From assembly GCA_009667805.1 (NCBI GenBank), contig CM019064.1, positions 384,449,049-384,513,048 on the forward strand: a stretch of DNA of 64,000 bases. Direction: 5' to 3'. The position numbers and the translations under genes were made by a program. The notes beneath the pieces are model-generated. The model did no database searches. It was not told where the DNA came from and saw only the letters and a list, made by a program, of their open reading frames with translations. Shown piece by piece: positions 54,001 to 64,000 of the stretch. This DNA is from Leptobrachium leishanense. Its lineage: Eukaryota; Chordata; Amphibia; Anura; Megophryidae. Each line of letters starts with the position of its first letter. Position 1 is the stretch's first letter.

Positions 54001-54434
54001 GCTGGTGCTAAATGATTCAGTTTTTGCAATAAAACAGATATTCACCTCTCATCCCACGTCGAGAATGGTGACAGAGAGCGCCGGCGATCAGATGACAGGT
54101 CATCAGCGATCGCCGGCGCTCGTGTCCAGCGTGGGACGTGCTCTGCGGTCTGTGCGCTAAACACAAATCACAGTGCAGCACCCCACAACCACACGGACTT
54201 CCAGGGATGCAGCGGCTGCCACCAGCAATGCAGCGGTAAAGGGTCCTGGCTGCTATCCATGGGATGTGGCAGGCCAGGTTTCCCCTCCTCGACCCCCCCT
54301 TCTCTGCCACTGGACCACCACTGATTTGTATTCAAACCCCCTACCTGCAAATAAAAAAGGTAAGCAGAAGATGGCGCAACTTTTATATATTAAAATATTT
54401 TTAATTATCTAGTATGTTTAAAGTGTTTATATGC
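54001..54434. other. Spacer with a GC hairpin
   Basis: A hairpin GAGCGCCGGCGATC / GATCGCCGGCGCTC lies at 54076-54121. No gene supported. Confidence 0.4.
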
Positions 54435-54690
54435 ACCGCACAATACAGTGAGTTTTATTGCAGTGGAGCTCTGTGATATGCTCATACACACTGCATATTG
54501 CTGTGAGTTTTATTGTTGTGGACTTCTTTGATAAGCTCATACACACCGCACATTACTGTGAGTGTTATTGCTGAGGTGCTCTGTATTATGCTCATACACA
54601 CTGCGCATTATTGTCAGTTTTATTGCTCTGGAGCTTTGTGATATGCTCACAGGCACCGCGCATTACTGTGAGTTTTATTGCTACATACCC
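54435..54690 (+). repeat. 55-bp module array
   Basis: About five units of GTGAGTTTTATTGCAGTGGA then GCTCTGTGATATGCTCATAC then ACACTGC. More diverged between units than the array at 2536. Confidence 0.75.
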
Positions 54691-55103
54691 CCGGGGTGTA
54701 GGGATATATTGTTATATATGTAAACGTATGGCTGTGTATAATTGTGCATGTATTTGTCTTTAAACAGGCTGCTGTGTGTAAAATTCTGCGCCTGTGTCCT
54801 TGTCGTAGTCCGGCAGTGTCCCTTTGCCCTGCACCCAATAGCCTGGTATTGTTTGTAGAATCGCCACAATATCTGCTGCCTGCACTCCAAAAAGTAAGAA
54901 TGACAGTGTGCGCCTTGGCAGCATTGTGAGGTACACGTAGGAGACTTAATATTGGTTCGGGGCTGCAAGAGGTTAAATGGGCACTCCACTCAAATTTTAC
55001 CAACTTTTTTCCCTTTAACCTCTTTGCTGTTGATGACATGCTGAGCACATCCTCTGGTTCTCTGGTTTCATGTTTGTGTGTAGAGGATGTACTTGGCACG
55101 TCG
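54691..55103. other. No gene recognised; possible T2-like end
   Basis: TTAAATGGGCACTCCACTC at about 54972 resembles a T2/Kolobok end, with CCCTTTAACC at 55012. Nothing else supported. Confidence 0.35.
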
Positions 55104-55107
55104 TTAA

Positions 55108-56313
55108 CCCTTTCGCTGCTGAGGCATTTCACGCCTGTGTGCTGACTGCTGAGCTCATTTTTACTGGTTTCGCTCATCATGTTTAACCGTGTTTTGAATT
55201 ATATTATTATATGATCCAGGCATATTATATATCGTTCTTTCTGGCAGACTCGGCAGATTCATAATATATCATTATTATATGTATACGTCATGTCCTATCT
55301 GTATATTATAACAAAAAATGCAATAAAATTAGAATTTTCAATAATTTACAATGTGTAAAGTGTTTTTTTTCACATTTTAACATGCGAGCATTTGCAGTTA
55401 TATTTCCTTTGGGTTGCACTTGTTAAAAAAATTAGAAATGGGGTCTCGTTACATTTTTTTGGGGGAAAATTACACAATTTGTAACGTGCACCCCATACAA
55501 AAATTATTAGTGCAGCATCATTGTTCACATTATATTTGAAAAGGGAACAATATTGCTGCATTAACAAAACAAAAAAAAACTTGTTTATATTATTATAAAT
55601 TTTTTAATTTTTTTTTTTAATTTTATTATTACCTTTTACATGGCCATGTTTGATATCGTTGGAAAGGCCATGCTCTGACCGATCCAACGATACCAAACCT
55701 TAACCCCTAGCTGCCACGGATCGAGAGATAGGGGGTTCATTGGAACCCCTTATCTCCACCATTGGTGGCAGCTAGGGGTTAACTTCAGGACTGACGTCAT
55801 CGCGCTATGCACGATGACACCAGTCGTTAGGGGGAGATCCCGGAAGCTTGGCCGACATCCAAGATGTCGGCCAGCTCCGGAAGAGGATCACGATCCGGCG
55901 CTTTTCGGCGCCGAATCGTGATCCGGCCCCAAGGGGTTAAAGCCAGTCACCGTTTGGAAGGGCAGGCTGTGCCCTTCCTATTGGTGCCTGACTTTAACCG
56001 CTGGCCCCCGGCGATCGGGAGGGAGAGAGGTCCGAAGGATCTCCCCCCTCCCTTCCAGGCACCTCCTCCGTACTCGCGGGGGGGTCACCTGATATAGATG
56101 TCATCGCGCCAGCGTGATGACATCTATTGGCCCCGCCGGGGTCCCGGAGTGCCGGGCTGATATCTAAGATGTCAGCACGCACCGGGGGGGCTCAGCAATC
56201 GGCCGGAATCCCGGACGATTGCTGCCTCCTGTGCTAGGATGCGCTCAGCGCGTCCATAGCACAGGAGGTGCACGTGGCAGGACGCGCTGAGCGCTTCCTT
56301 AGCAGCCAAGTGG
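55108..56313. mobile_element. piggyBac-like MITE bounded by TTAA, with nested elements
   Basis: TTAA at 55104-55107 precedes CCCTTTCGCTGCTGAGG, and the right end CCTTAGCAGCCAAGTGG is followed by TTAA at 56314-56317. The inverted ends and TTAA target fit piggyBac. Inside are a piece of the 335-bp repeat (about 55380-55690), a smaller TTAA-bounded element, and palindromic GATCCGG, GTGATGACATC and TGCTAGGATGCG blocks. No transposase. Confidence 0.7.
55704..55936. mobile_element. Nested TTAA-bounded mini-element
   Basis: TTAA at 55700-55703 and 55937-55940 bracket CCCCTAGCTGCCACGG and, at the right, CCCCAAGGGG. Its first 82 bp are themselves a TTAA-to-TTAA palindrome (TTAACCCCTAGCTGCCA at 55700 and its complement ending 55781). 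A second palindrome surrounds GATCACGATCCGGCGC. Confidence 0.55.
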
Positions 56314-56317
56314 TTAA

Positions 56318-56879
56318 AGTCCTACAGCTCAGTGTCATTTCTTTCTTCTTCCACAGCAGGCTGACATCTTTCCCTCGCTGTAGGACTACCCCTGGACCCT
56401 GATATAAACATCTAACATGAGGATGTCAGAGTCTCTCCCACTCCCCCCCCCAGCTGGGAAATCCCTTTACTGGAGATACAGGTGTCCTTTGAACCTCTGT
56501 ATCTTTGGTACCGTAAGTTCTACAGGATCATATGGGGCATCAGTAGAAAGGCCAGAGTCTGCGTTATTACACATTGTTTCTTCTAAAACAAAAGCCACTA
56601 TACTGGTGCAGGGAGAGGCGGGGGTCCTATGGACCTGTATCTCCTTTCTTTACACTCCGCAATGTTAAGTTAGGTGTCAGTGGACAGGTCAGAGCTGGGC
56701 CATTCCAATAAGACCAAACACGATCAGGTAAAAATGAGCAAAAGAGAGAAAAAAAAATCCTCATCGTTTGCTTTATATGTTAAAAGCGGGCAATGTTATT
56801 TCTCAGCTCATTTCCCACCCCAGGATCGAGTTCAGCGCTTTAAACCTAGACATGTAATTCATAAAACACAATCCACCGA
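56318..56879. other. No feature recognised
   Basis: Unique-looking DNA. Imperfect repeats around GGAGATACAGGTGTCCTTTG and GACCTGTATCTCC suggest old duplication but no gene. Confidence 0.35.
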
Positions 56880-57030
56880 AATACAAGTTAAAATTTTACT
56901 TTATTAGGAAAGATATGATTGTAAACCTAAATACAAGCGGTAAAGTGTGAGGGACCAATAGGAACTCAGTTCCCTTTGCAAAAATAGTGGAGGATCTGCA
57001 TTCCCAAGCGTTCCGCCTTGACTTGACTCC
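56880..57030. repeat. Dispersed repeat shared with 9405
   Basis: GGGACCAATAGGAACTCAGT then TCCCTTTGCAAAAATAGTG, with the TATGATTG..AAACCT flank, matches 9405-9560 in the same orientation. Confidence 0.5.
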
Positions 57031-57311
57031 GGCTACTAATAATCCAACGTTTCATCCAACTTTCTTATTTTTCTCTGTTCTTTTCTTTCTTTCTCTCTGT
57101 GATCTTTGCTGCTTACATTGAAATAGTTCTGTTTGGTATGTGACAAGTGGACCCCAGCTCCTTCTGCCCTCCGGTTTGATTATACCCCTTTTACACACAT
57201 ATTGTCATTCGTGTGATTTGATGCCATGTCTTGTTTCTCAGACTGTATTTCATTTTGTTAAACAAAAATAAAAAATACTATAGTGTGTTTAAAACAAATA
57301 AAAGATTATGG
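57031..57311. other. No feature recognised
   Basis: T- and A-rich DNA before the hAT element. Confidence 0.3.
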
Positions 57312-57319
57312 TAGTGAAG

Positions 57320-58897
57320 TAGGGCTGCAACAAACAATTATTTTCATAACCGATTAGTTGGCAGACTATTTTTTTCGATTAATCGATTAATCAGATAAAT
57401 AAAACAAACTTTTTTTGTTTACTTAAAGTGTAAAAAATATAATTATGGAATTGATATACCTGTAAAAACAAATAAACAATACTATGATGCAGACCACAGA
57501 AAAATTTAAAAGACAATATCTGTAAATTCGCTTACAAAGGACATATAATTATGCGCATATCAGTGCCTAACTACACTTAAATCACCAAAGGATCTCTCTA
57601 GGACGTCCAGAAAGCTTCAACTTTCATGAACGCTCTATGTAAAAATCATCCCCTCCCTGCTTTTATCCTTACAAAATTTGCGGAGCTTACGTAACTCTCA
57701 TCCGTACATAGGCAAATTGCGTAACTCACATACTTTTTGTACACAAGGTACGCAAGCGCCTAGACAGAGTGATGGGTTGATGTTGCACGTGCGGCTCAAG
57801 CCCATGTTTGCTTTCTCCCTCTAGTGAACGATGCTACGTGCACTCAGATAGATAAACAAGTCTATTCAAAGAAAGGTGAAACACAGGAGAATGACTGGAG
57901 AAGTGAAAATTCTAGGTCAAAACATAGTCATTTATCTCACTTTCCAAATCGGCTATTTGGTCTAGATTGTTTTCTTCTCCTGCCAGTTCTCCTGGTTTTC
58001 ACCTTTCTCTGAATAACCCTGATAATGATACCAACGCAAAAGCGGGATGAGAAGAGTGGGCACGCCTCACAACCTGACCTCTTTAGTTTATTAAGTGCCC
58101 AGAGTGTCCCTTTTAAAATAATTTCATGAACAAACTGAGTGGTGGGGGGGACTGGAGGTGGGAATGAGTTTGAAGAGACCAGACCCACCTGTACCTCTTT
58201 TTTCCTCGAGAATATACCTGCGATTGTTTGAAGTACTATCTTGAGCCCCAATTGGCGGATGTATGATTCCATGTTGCCTACTTTCACTACCTTATTGTTT
58301 TGTTCAACTTGTATGCTGGATACACGAGTTGCTTATGTTTTCACTCATATTGCATTTGCCTATGCCTTGTTGTACCAACTGACTTTTAATAAAGCTGAAT
58401 ATGTTTAAAAAAAATTAAAAAAAAGAGACCAGACCCGAGTGTGGGAGGGAGTTTAGGGGAAGGGACTGGACCAAAGGAAGGGATGACGGCTCTGGACCCA
58501 AGAGAGCGAGGCAGGGAGGGAAGGGTGTTGGCACAGGACTCCTGTATCAAGTAATAATAAAACAACGGTGGGGCTGTTCCTCCACCCAGTGGCAGCACCT
58601 CAAGCTCTGTGCTATAGTTCTGCTATTGTTGTAATCTAAATAAAAACAAGCTGGTTATGTCTGAGATAATCCTAGAACTAAAACATACAGAGTAAAGCAG
58701 CGGCAGGTCTTCTCCAATCAGCTCTGAAGCAGCGTATGAGGCTATTAACGTTTAACTCGGTCTGACTCTAAACATTGTGTGCTGTATACAGACTGATTAA
58801 TCAGCCGACCCATTAATCGATTATGAAAATAGTTGTCAACAATTCTCATTATTAGTTGTCGATTAATCGTTGTAATTAAATAGTTGTTTCATCCCGG
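57320..58897. mobile_element. 1.6-kb hAT element with nested MITE
   Basis: A perfect 8-bp duplication TAGTGAAG (57312-57319 and 58898-58905) flanks the left end TAGGGCTGCAACAAACAATT. The right terminus is decayed (GTTGTTTCATCCCGG). Subterminal ATTTTCATAACCGATTA and its complement TAATCGATTATGAAAAT confirm the inverted ends. The interior has no transposase and includes a family B MITE and an A-rich segment near 58405. Confidence 0.85.
57861..58021. mobile_element. Family B MITE nested in hAT
   Basis: Starts TCTATTCAAAGAAAGGTGAA and ends CTCTGAATAACCCTG, sharing TCTAGGTCAAAA and CACTTTCCAAATCGGCTATT with the copies at 9779 and 52144. 161 bp long with a decayed left end. Confidence 0.75.
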
Positions 58898-58905
58898 TAG
58901 TGAAG

Positions 58906-59449
58906 GGGTTAATGTTTATTGTCGCCTGAACTCTGAATATTTTTTCTACTCCTTTCAATGCTGGTCGAGATTTTTGAAAGCATTTGCTTCGTCTTTTTTT
59001 GTATTTTTCCTACACCATTTTATACTTCCATACGCGTACGATAATCAAGCAGAAAAAAGCGTAAATACTCTGAAACGGTGACTTTCGAACGTTTTTTTTT
59101 TCTTCTTTTATGAAGCGCCAACCAATGCCCTGCTCGGTTGCAACCACAAAATCTACCCTGAAACCACAGCTGAAGGCATCGGGAGCTTACAATCTATTGG
59201 TTTATAAGGTAGAGGTATTGAGTATTTTAGTTTTTCGCCCTTTTAGTGAGCTGCACGTCCCCGCAGGAATGAGCCGCTCTGTGGCAGGATAAATATGTAA
59301 TTTACATTTCCTGGAATGGCACGAGCAGACGAGAGGCGAAAATACATTTTCTGAAGTTTTCCCACTGAAATTCACTTCTGTGGTTTTTTGCGAGGAGAGA
59401 GGGAAGGGAGAGAAATGTGCTTTATATTTTGTGAGTGGAGTCACATGAC
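58906..59449. other. Repeat-poor DNA with possible regulatory motifs
   Basis: No transposon is visible. Short motifs include GGTTGCAACC at about 59138, TTTCCTGGAA at about 59307 and TGTGGTTTTT at about 59381. These are weak evidence individually; the stretch could be promoter-proximal to the candidate exon that follows. Confidence 0.3.
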
Positions 59450-59657
59450 CCGGGTTATGAATAGCAGATTGTAATGAGTTGGTAGTGTAAGTAGGAGAGG
59501 AGGCGAGAGCACTCATACACACACATACTAACACATACACACACACATACACGCACGCTGTCTGTGCTGTGTGACGGAGGACACAGACGCTCACATGCAG
59601 ACGGCCAGGTGGTGCACTTGGTGATCTACTGTCCAGGAGCCACTGCTGGAGGACAAG
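59450..59657 (+). other. Candidate 5' untranslated exon with splice donor
   Basis: The stretch begins near TCACATGACCCGGGTTATG, an E-box-containing string, and runs through CA-rich sequence to GGAGGACAAG then GTGAGT, a strong splice donor with GT at 59658. It has no long open frame, as expected for a 5' UTR exon. No TATA box is evident. The surrounding 4 kb are repeat-poor. The host gene cannot be named. Confidence 0.3.
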
Positions 59658-60794
59658 GTGAGTGTCCGGTGACTCTTTTGCGTTAAAGTGGTGGAAAGTG
59701 GGGGAACTCCTTTTTAGTAATTTTTCGTAAGGCTATTTTAGAGGGAGGAGAGAAAGATTTCTCATCTCAGGAAGTTAGAGATTTTTTTTTTTTTTCTTCT
59801 TCTTTTTCTTCTTTAATTGAACACGGCTGGTGCCCTTTCCAGGTCCTTCTCTTTCTAGTCTTCTGTCCCTCTGGTCATTTCTGCTCGCCAGGGTCTGGGG
59901 TTAGGGCAGAACCTCTCTTGACACGTTTGCCTTTTTGTTTTGGCTGAGGAAGGGCAGAGGTCACGGCTGTCATCTCACTATGTCTCCTTGATGACTGTTT
60001 CTTTCTTTCTTTGTGACCCACTCTTCTTGTTTGCTTGTTAACACTTTCATGGCCAGAACGATAATTAAATCACGACGTCCTGAATTGCAAGTGGTTGGAT
60101 CTATGATTACACGCCTGGCGGCTGTTTCTGATTTGCCCTTTATTATATTTGTTATTTTGTTTTATGGTATTTTTTTATTCTGTATTTGATTCTCAGCTTA
60201 TCTTTTGTACATTCCCTCTTTTTGTTGTTTTTCTTCTTCTTCTTGATGTTTTTTCTCCAGTTCTTCCTTATCCATTTTTTTGTTCACTTTCTCTTTTTCT
60301 TTTCAGCGTTCTGAGCTTCTTTAGCCATTTGTATTGTTGTTTGTTGTTACTTTAGGCGTTGTTTTCTTTTTGTGTTTGCTTTGTTCCACTTCTCCTCTAC
60401 GCGTGTTGCCTAGCAGTGTCGTGGATGCCATGGACCTCTTACTCCTTGGCATGGACGGTGGCACCTATTTAACTTTTTGCCAGGCTTGTCAGATAAGCCA
60501 AGACTCCTGCGGACCTATCATGTCTTCATTCTGCGGTTTTGTGGCTACTATAACGAGACGATAAATATAGAAGTTACCCAAGGGATCAGTCCTCTTTGAT
60601 AAATGAATCGAGTTCCTCCCTGCAGCATATGAATCCTGCATACTTCTTGCCCACCAACGTGCTGGAAGGCAATGATTCCAGGAAAAAATGGTGGCTCTGC
60701 CAACGCCACTTAAGACAAATGGGGTCCTCTTTTTCTACCGTTCTCTGTGTGTCAAGATTGTGTTTTCATTTTATGTTTGTTTTGTCCTACCCAT
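59658..60794. other. Repeat-poor, T-rich DNA
   Basis: Long TTTC/TTCTT tracts (59780-59815, 60200-60310). Several open frames result from the T-rich composition and lack domains. It would be the first intron if the preceding donor is real. Confidence 0.4.
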
Positions 60795-60850
60795 TGAACA
60801 GCGCTGCAGAATATGTTGGAGCTTTATGAATAATTGTAATTGTGCGCAGC
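60795..60850 (+). pseudogene. Old L2 3' tail
   Basis: CATTGAACAGCGCTGCAGAA then TATGTTGGAGCTTTATGAAT is a diverged L2 3' terminus. The next bases are interrupted by the Harbinger MITE. Confidence 0.65.
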
Positions 60851-60862
60851 GTATCCCTTTTA

Positions 60863-61184
60863 GGGAGGCGGCGCACGAGCAAACATTTTGCGTCCGTCTG
60901 ACCGCACTGTTTGACGTCCGTCGTAGCTTTATAAAGGAGTCAATTAAACACACCACACGAAGCACCTGCGCACTTGTTCACGGACGGGCAAAGCATAAAG
61001 CCACGGACGCAAAAATAACATCGACGTGAAAAAGCTAAAAGGACGCAGAAACAACGCTGCCATGTATTCCTAGGGCGTGGAGACGTCAGACGTTACGGAC
61101 ACACTTTACTAAGTACTCACAATATCTCCCGTGAAAAGTGCGTCCGTAACGTACGCAGTACAGTATGCTCGTGTGCCACCTCCC
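60863..61184. mobile_element. 322-bp Harbinger-like MITE
   Basis: The ends GGGAGGCGGCGCACGAGC and, inverted, GGGAGGTGGCACACGAGC are flanked by TTA (60860-62 and 61185-87). The interior is CpG-rich with GCGTCCGTC / GACGGACGC-type inverted motifs, in the style of the 427-bp family. Confidence 0.78.
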
Positions 61185-61187
61185 TTA

Positions 61188-61745
61188 TATGACTTAAACG
61201 CGCCTCCTCTGATCTGTGCAAGCAGCGGCTCGCTCGCCCGCTGCAACTCTAGATCAGTAAGTTGTGCTGACTGTAAAACACAATCCTGATCAAACTCGAA
61301 TCCTTGACTCTTTCATCGCCAGGATAATAGGGAACTCGCAGGGACACCCCCATCCTCTCCTCGTCACTTTCCTCTTCAGTATCTGGCTTTATTTTCCTTG
61401 AACACTTAAACTCACTGTCTCAATTACACGGAAACGCCTGATACCTTTTAACCCCGTCACTGCCTAAATGCTCCTGCGCTGCATGCAGCAGAAAGGTGGC
61501 TTAAAGTTGCAGTTTTTAAGCCTTTCGTCTGCTTTTAGTACAGAAGCTTTTAGTTTATCTGTTCAAAGATCCTGTTTTTTTTTTCATCATTTTAACCCTT
61601 TTCCCCTAAAATAATATTTAAGAAACTTGTCGGCTATTTTGCGTGTCTTTGGGAACCTGAGCCCTGAAATAAATCAAGTCGGGTGATGCCTTCGGGCATG
61701 AGCAACATTCTGGCCGCAATGGAGATTCATCCTTATTACAGCACA
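61188..61745. other. No feature recognised
   Basis: Repeat-poor DNA with no supported gene. Confidence 0.35.
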
Positions 61746-61892
61746 CAGTTACAAGGACTTATAAAGCGCCAACTAGTTCTGTAGCGCTGTACAATGGGTG
61801 AGACAGAATAACAAATATACATACAAGTTAAACACACAGAACAGTAGGAGAGAGGACCCTGCTCCGGAGCTTACAATCTAAAAGGCCTAGCA
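61746..61892 (-). pseudogene. L2-like 3' end (older subfamily)
   Basis: TTATAAAGCGCCAACTAGTT then CTGTAGCGCTGTACAATGGG is the reverse complement of an L2-type tail. CTCCGGAGCTTACAATCTAA at 61863 matches the core of the 47.3-48.2 kb minisatellite. No coding region remains. Confidence 0.7.
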
Positions 61893-63241
61893 GGCGAAAC
61901 CAATGAGCTGACAAACTTAACCCTTTGGTGACCGTTTCAATTTTATATTACTACAATTTGATCTGAGAAAAACTCATGGAACACCCAGATCGCTGAGGTC
62001 TGGCAGTTATTAAATGAAGAGGTCATCCCATTTTGACTTAGGATCCTTTTAAAAACGGATTGCTATGATGGCACAGACTGTCTTGGTCGTGACGGTGTTA
62101 ATTTTTCTCAGCCAGATGAAGGGTATAGTTTTAATAGATCACGTCTCCGGTGCATGTCTCAACACTGGTGCTTTTATATTTCCGCCGTCAGGAGTGTTAA
62201 TATATAAATTAAGCGGTGAAATGATTACTGAATCTTATTTTAAGTAACAGAATAGAAGGCGTTAGGGATTAATCATTCGAAATGACTTATTTTAGCCAAT
62301 CTCCTGTCTTCTGAATGAAGAAAGGTCTATTTTACCAGAACAAATAAAGATCAAAATTCTAATAACAAGCCCGCCTAGCACATTAGAATCAATATTTTGA
62401 TGCTAACAGTTTTAAAAGTCAGTAGCAAAGGGCAATAATTCAATTAAAGCCCCATTAGGGTGCACTTCCCATGTCTACCAGCAGGAGCCGCCACTCCCAT
62501 TCATCATTATAGCTCATGGTTTAATATTATTTAATGGGGGGAGGAGGAGGGAGAAGGGGTGCTGGGGGGGGAAGGGAGGTGAGACGAGGTGAACTCATAG
62601 GAGGGGTTGGCAGCAGGGTAATAAAAACAGCACCCTTTCCAGTTCCGCCTCTTACCCCCTGGAGCGGTGTCTGACTGCGGCTCTGTGATTTTTTTTTATG
62701 TGCGTGTGGTACCTCCAGAGAGTGATGGCGAGAAGGGGTGGGGGTTATTGGGAAATGGCGAGTGATGCTGCGATGTGGTTAGGTGACCACAGGGTTGGTT
62801 TCGGGGTTAGAGATGCTTACAATGTAGGAATGGTGATAGAAGTGGTAAGAGATGGAGTTTTGCCACCCCAGGGCACCACGTGAAAGCAACAAATATGTAA
62901 AATAGCAGCACCTTTGGCAGAGCGTTATTGGGGTAATTCATTAAACCGGCATGTGGTGGGAATTGACCAGAAAATTTCTATTAAGAAAAGACTAAAGTAT
63001 CTGAGCTGGAAAAATAGCAGAACATGAGTTTATACCCATTTTAGCAGTTTACACCTAATACCTGTATTTGACATTTCCCCAGTAAATGAACGCCAATTTC
63101 CTGGTTACAGAACAAAACATAGTTAGACTACTTACTAATACCCCCCCCCCATTCAATTTTGCTCTCCACCCCATCACCCCCCCCCCCAAAAAAAACCTTA
63201 AAATAAAAAATACTTTTTTGTTTGTGTATTTTTTTTTCCTT
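61893..63241. other. Repeat-poor DNA
   Basis: Unique-looking DNA with a G-rich run at 62535-62590 (GGGGGGAGGAGGAGGGAG) and C runs at 63140-63190. Open frames at 62065 and 62698 are about 60 codons with no recognisable features. Confidence 0.4.
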
Positions 63242-63985
63242 TAGATTTTACATGGTCATGTTTGGTATCATTAGAAAGGACAGACTCTGACCTGTCCGAT
63301 CACACCTAACCTGAACTTGTGGGATGAAAAGAATGGATTTACAGGGGTCCAACGCACTCTCGTTCTCCTCGCAGTGGTGCGCTGGCTTGTGTTTCAGATG
63401 GACGAATGCATAATAACATATTGCACCATCACCTCCATATTTGCTCCCGGTGTGGGAAATGAGAAGATGAGTTAGTGCAGTGACAGTGTTTGCTTTATAA
63501 GTAAAAACACATAATGCCTTAGAATAGAGATAAAAAGTAAATTTTGCACTAGTTTTTTTGTTCATTTTTCTATTTTTACCCATTGCATGGTCATATTTAA
63601 TATAAATGGAAAGGCCAGACTCTGACCTTTCCAATGACCCATCACTTGACCTTGTGCAGTGTAAAGATTAGAAAACGCAGGGTTCCATTGGACCCCAGCG
63701 CTCCTCAATTCAATGCGGTGTTTTAGGTTTTTGGTGGAAAAATGCATAATAACACATTGTGACATATCCTCCAGACTTGTTGGCGACATGTGAAGTGATA
63801 TGGTGAGATAGTGCAGCATCATTGCTCACTTTATAATTGGAATGAGAACAATAGTGCGGTGTTATAATAAAAAAAAGGATTTTCTTTTTTTAATTGTTAC
63901 ATAAAACCTGGTCATGTTTGGTATCATTGGAAAGGCCGTTCTCTGGCCTTTCCAACAATTACTTGCATGACCCTCTAAAGTCTAT
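63242..63985. repeat. About 335-bp tandem repeat, 2.2 copies
   Basis: The landmark ATGGTCATGTTTGGTATCAT (or close variants) followed by GGAAAGGCCAGACTCTGACC recurs near 63252, 63590 and 63910. Within units, GAATGCATAATAACA and AGTGCAGYATC..TTGCTCACTTTATAA also align. Units are about 75-80% alike by eye. A related piece is at about 55380-55690. Confidence 0.8.
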
Positions 63986-64000
63986 CAGGGTTATTCAGAG
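63986..64000 (+). mobile_element. Start of another CAGGGTTATTC element
   Basis: CAGGGTTATTCAGAG, preceded by TA (one T apart), is the terminus of a family A or B MITE that continues beyond the window. Confidence 0.6.

Overview
The window looks like vertebrate nuclear DNA, most likely from a large anuran amphibian genome. The evidence is its repeat content: L2-type LINEs with the usual 3' tail, an L1/Tx1-type LINE, many hAT and PIF/Harbinger non-autonomous elements, Tc1/mariner and piggyBac remnants, a Kolobok/T2-like terminus (TTAAAGGGACA), a tRNA-derived SINE, and the TTACATAGTTACATAGGCTG repeat that is common in frogs. The frog assignment is an inference; nothing here identifies a species. 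I found no convincing host protein-coding gene. The only host gene candidates are three weak exon or promoter-like islands near 46.85-47.2 kb, 49.60-49.74 kb and 59.45-59.66 kb.

Layout. 0-5 kb: end of a short mariner-type element, a 55-bp repeat array, a broken Tc1 transposase and an unusual long-inverted-repeat element rich in GGGTAA/TTACCC. 5-11 kb: hAT-related DNA, a SINE, a Harbinger MITE and a palindromic hAT MITE. 11.5-17 kb: Harbinger MITE, three copies of the CAGGGTTATTC family (one invaded by a 512-bp foldback), and an L2 fragment. 17.75-18.9 kb: a mariner-like (DD41D-spaced) element rebuilt as a tail-to-tail palindrome. 19.5-20.9 kb: a SINE split by a hAT element carrying a minisatellite. 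22.56-24.90 kb: a hAT element with a perfect 8-bp target duplication and a 1.8-kb minisatellite. 25.44-27.86 kb: a Harbinger element with a 27-bp minisatellite. 28.8-29.7 kb: an (ATCT)n microsatellite. 30.3-34.3 kb: hAT, L2, SINE. 34.49-41.19 kb: a 6.7-kb hAT-like element with two minisatellites and a near full-length L2 LINE, inserted into a smaller hAT MITE. 42.3-46.5 kb: another CAGGGTTATTC copy, then a dead L1/Tx1 LINE interrupted by a hAT that again carries a 21-bp minisatellite. 47.3-48.2 kb: a minisatellite apparently grown from a retroposon tail. 48.5-58.9 kb: hAT, mariner-type and piggyBac-type elements, several nested. 58.9-63.2 kb: comparatively repeat-poor DNA. 63.2 kb to the end: a roughly 335-bp tandem repeat and the start of another CAGGGTTATTC element.

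The most notable theme is modular, non-autonomous DNA transposons ('containers') with different terminal inverted repeats that hold similar internal cargo: copies of a 55-bp module, a minisatellite with a period of 21-52 bp, and a GC-rich hairpin block. Two hAT elements with different termini (22.6 and 45.0 kb) share both the 21-bp minisatellite and the adjacent hairpin. Because several periods are multiples of three, the arrays generate very long but meaningless open frames on both strands.
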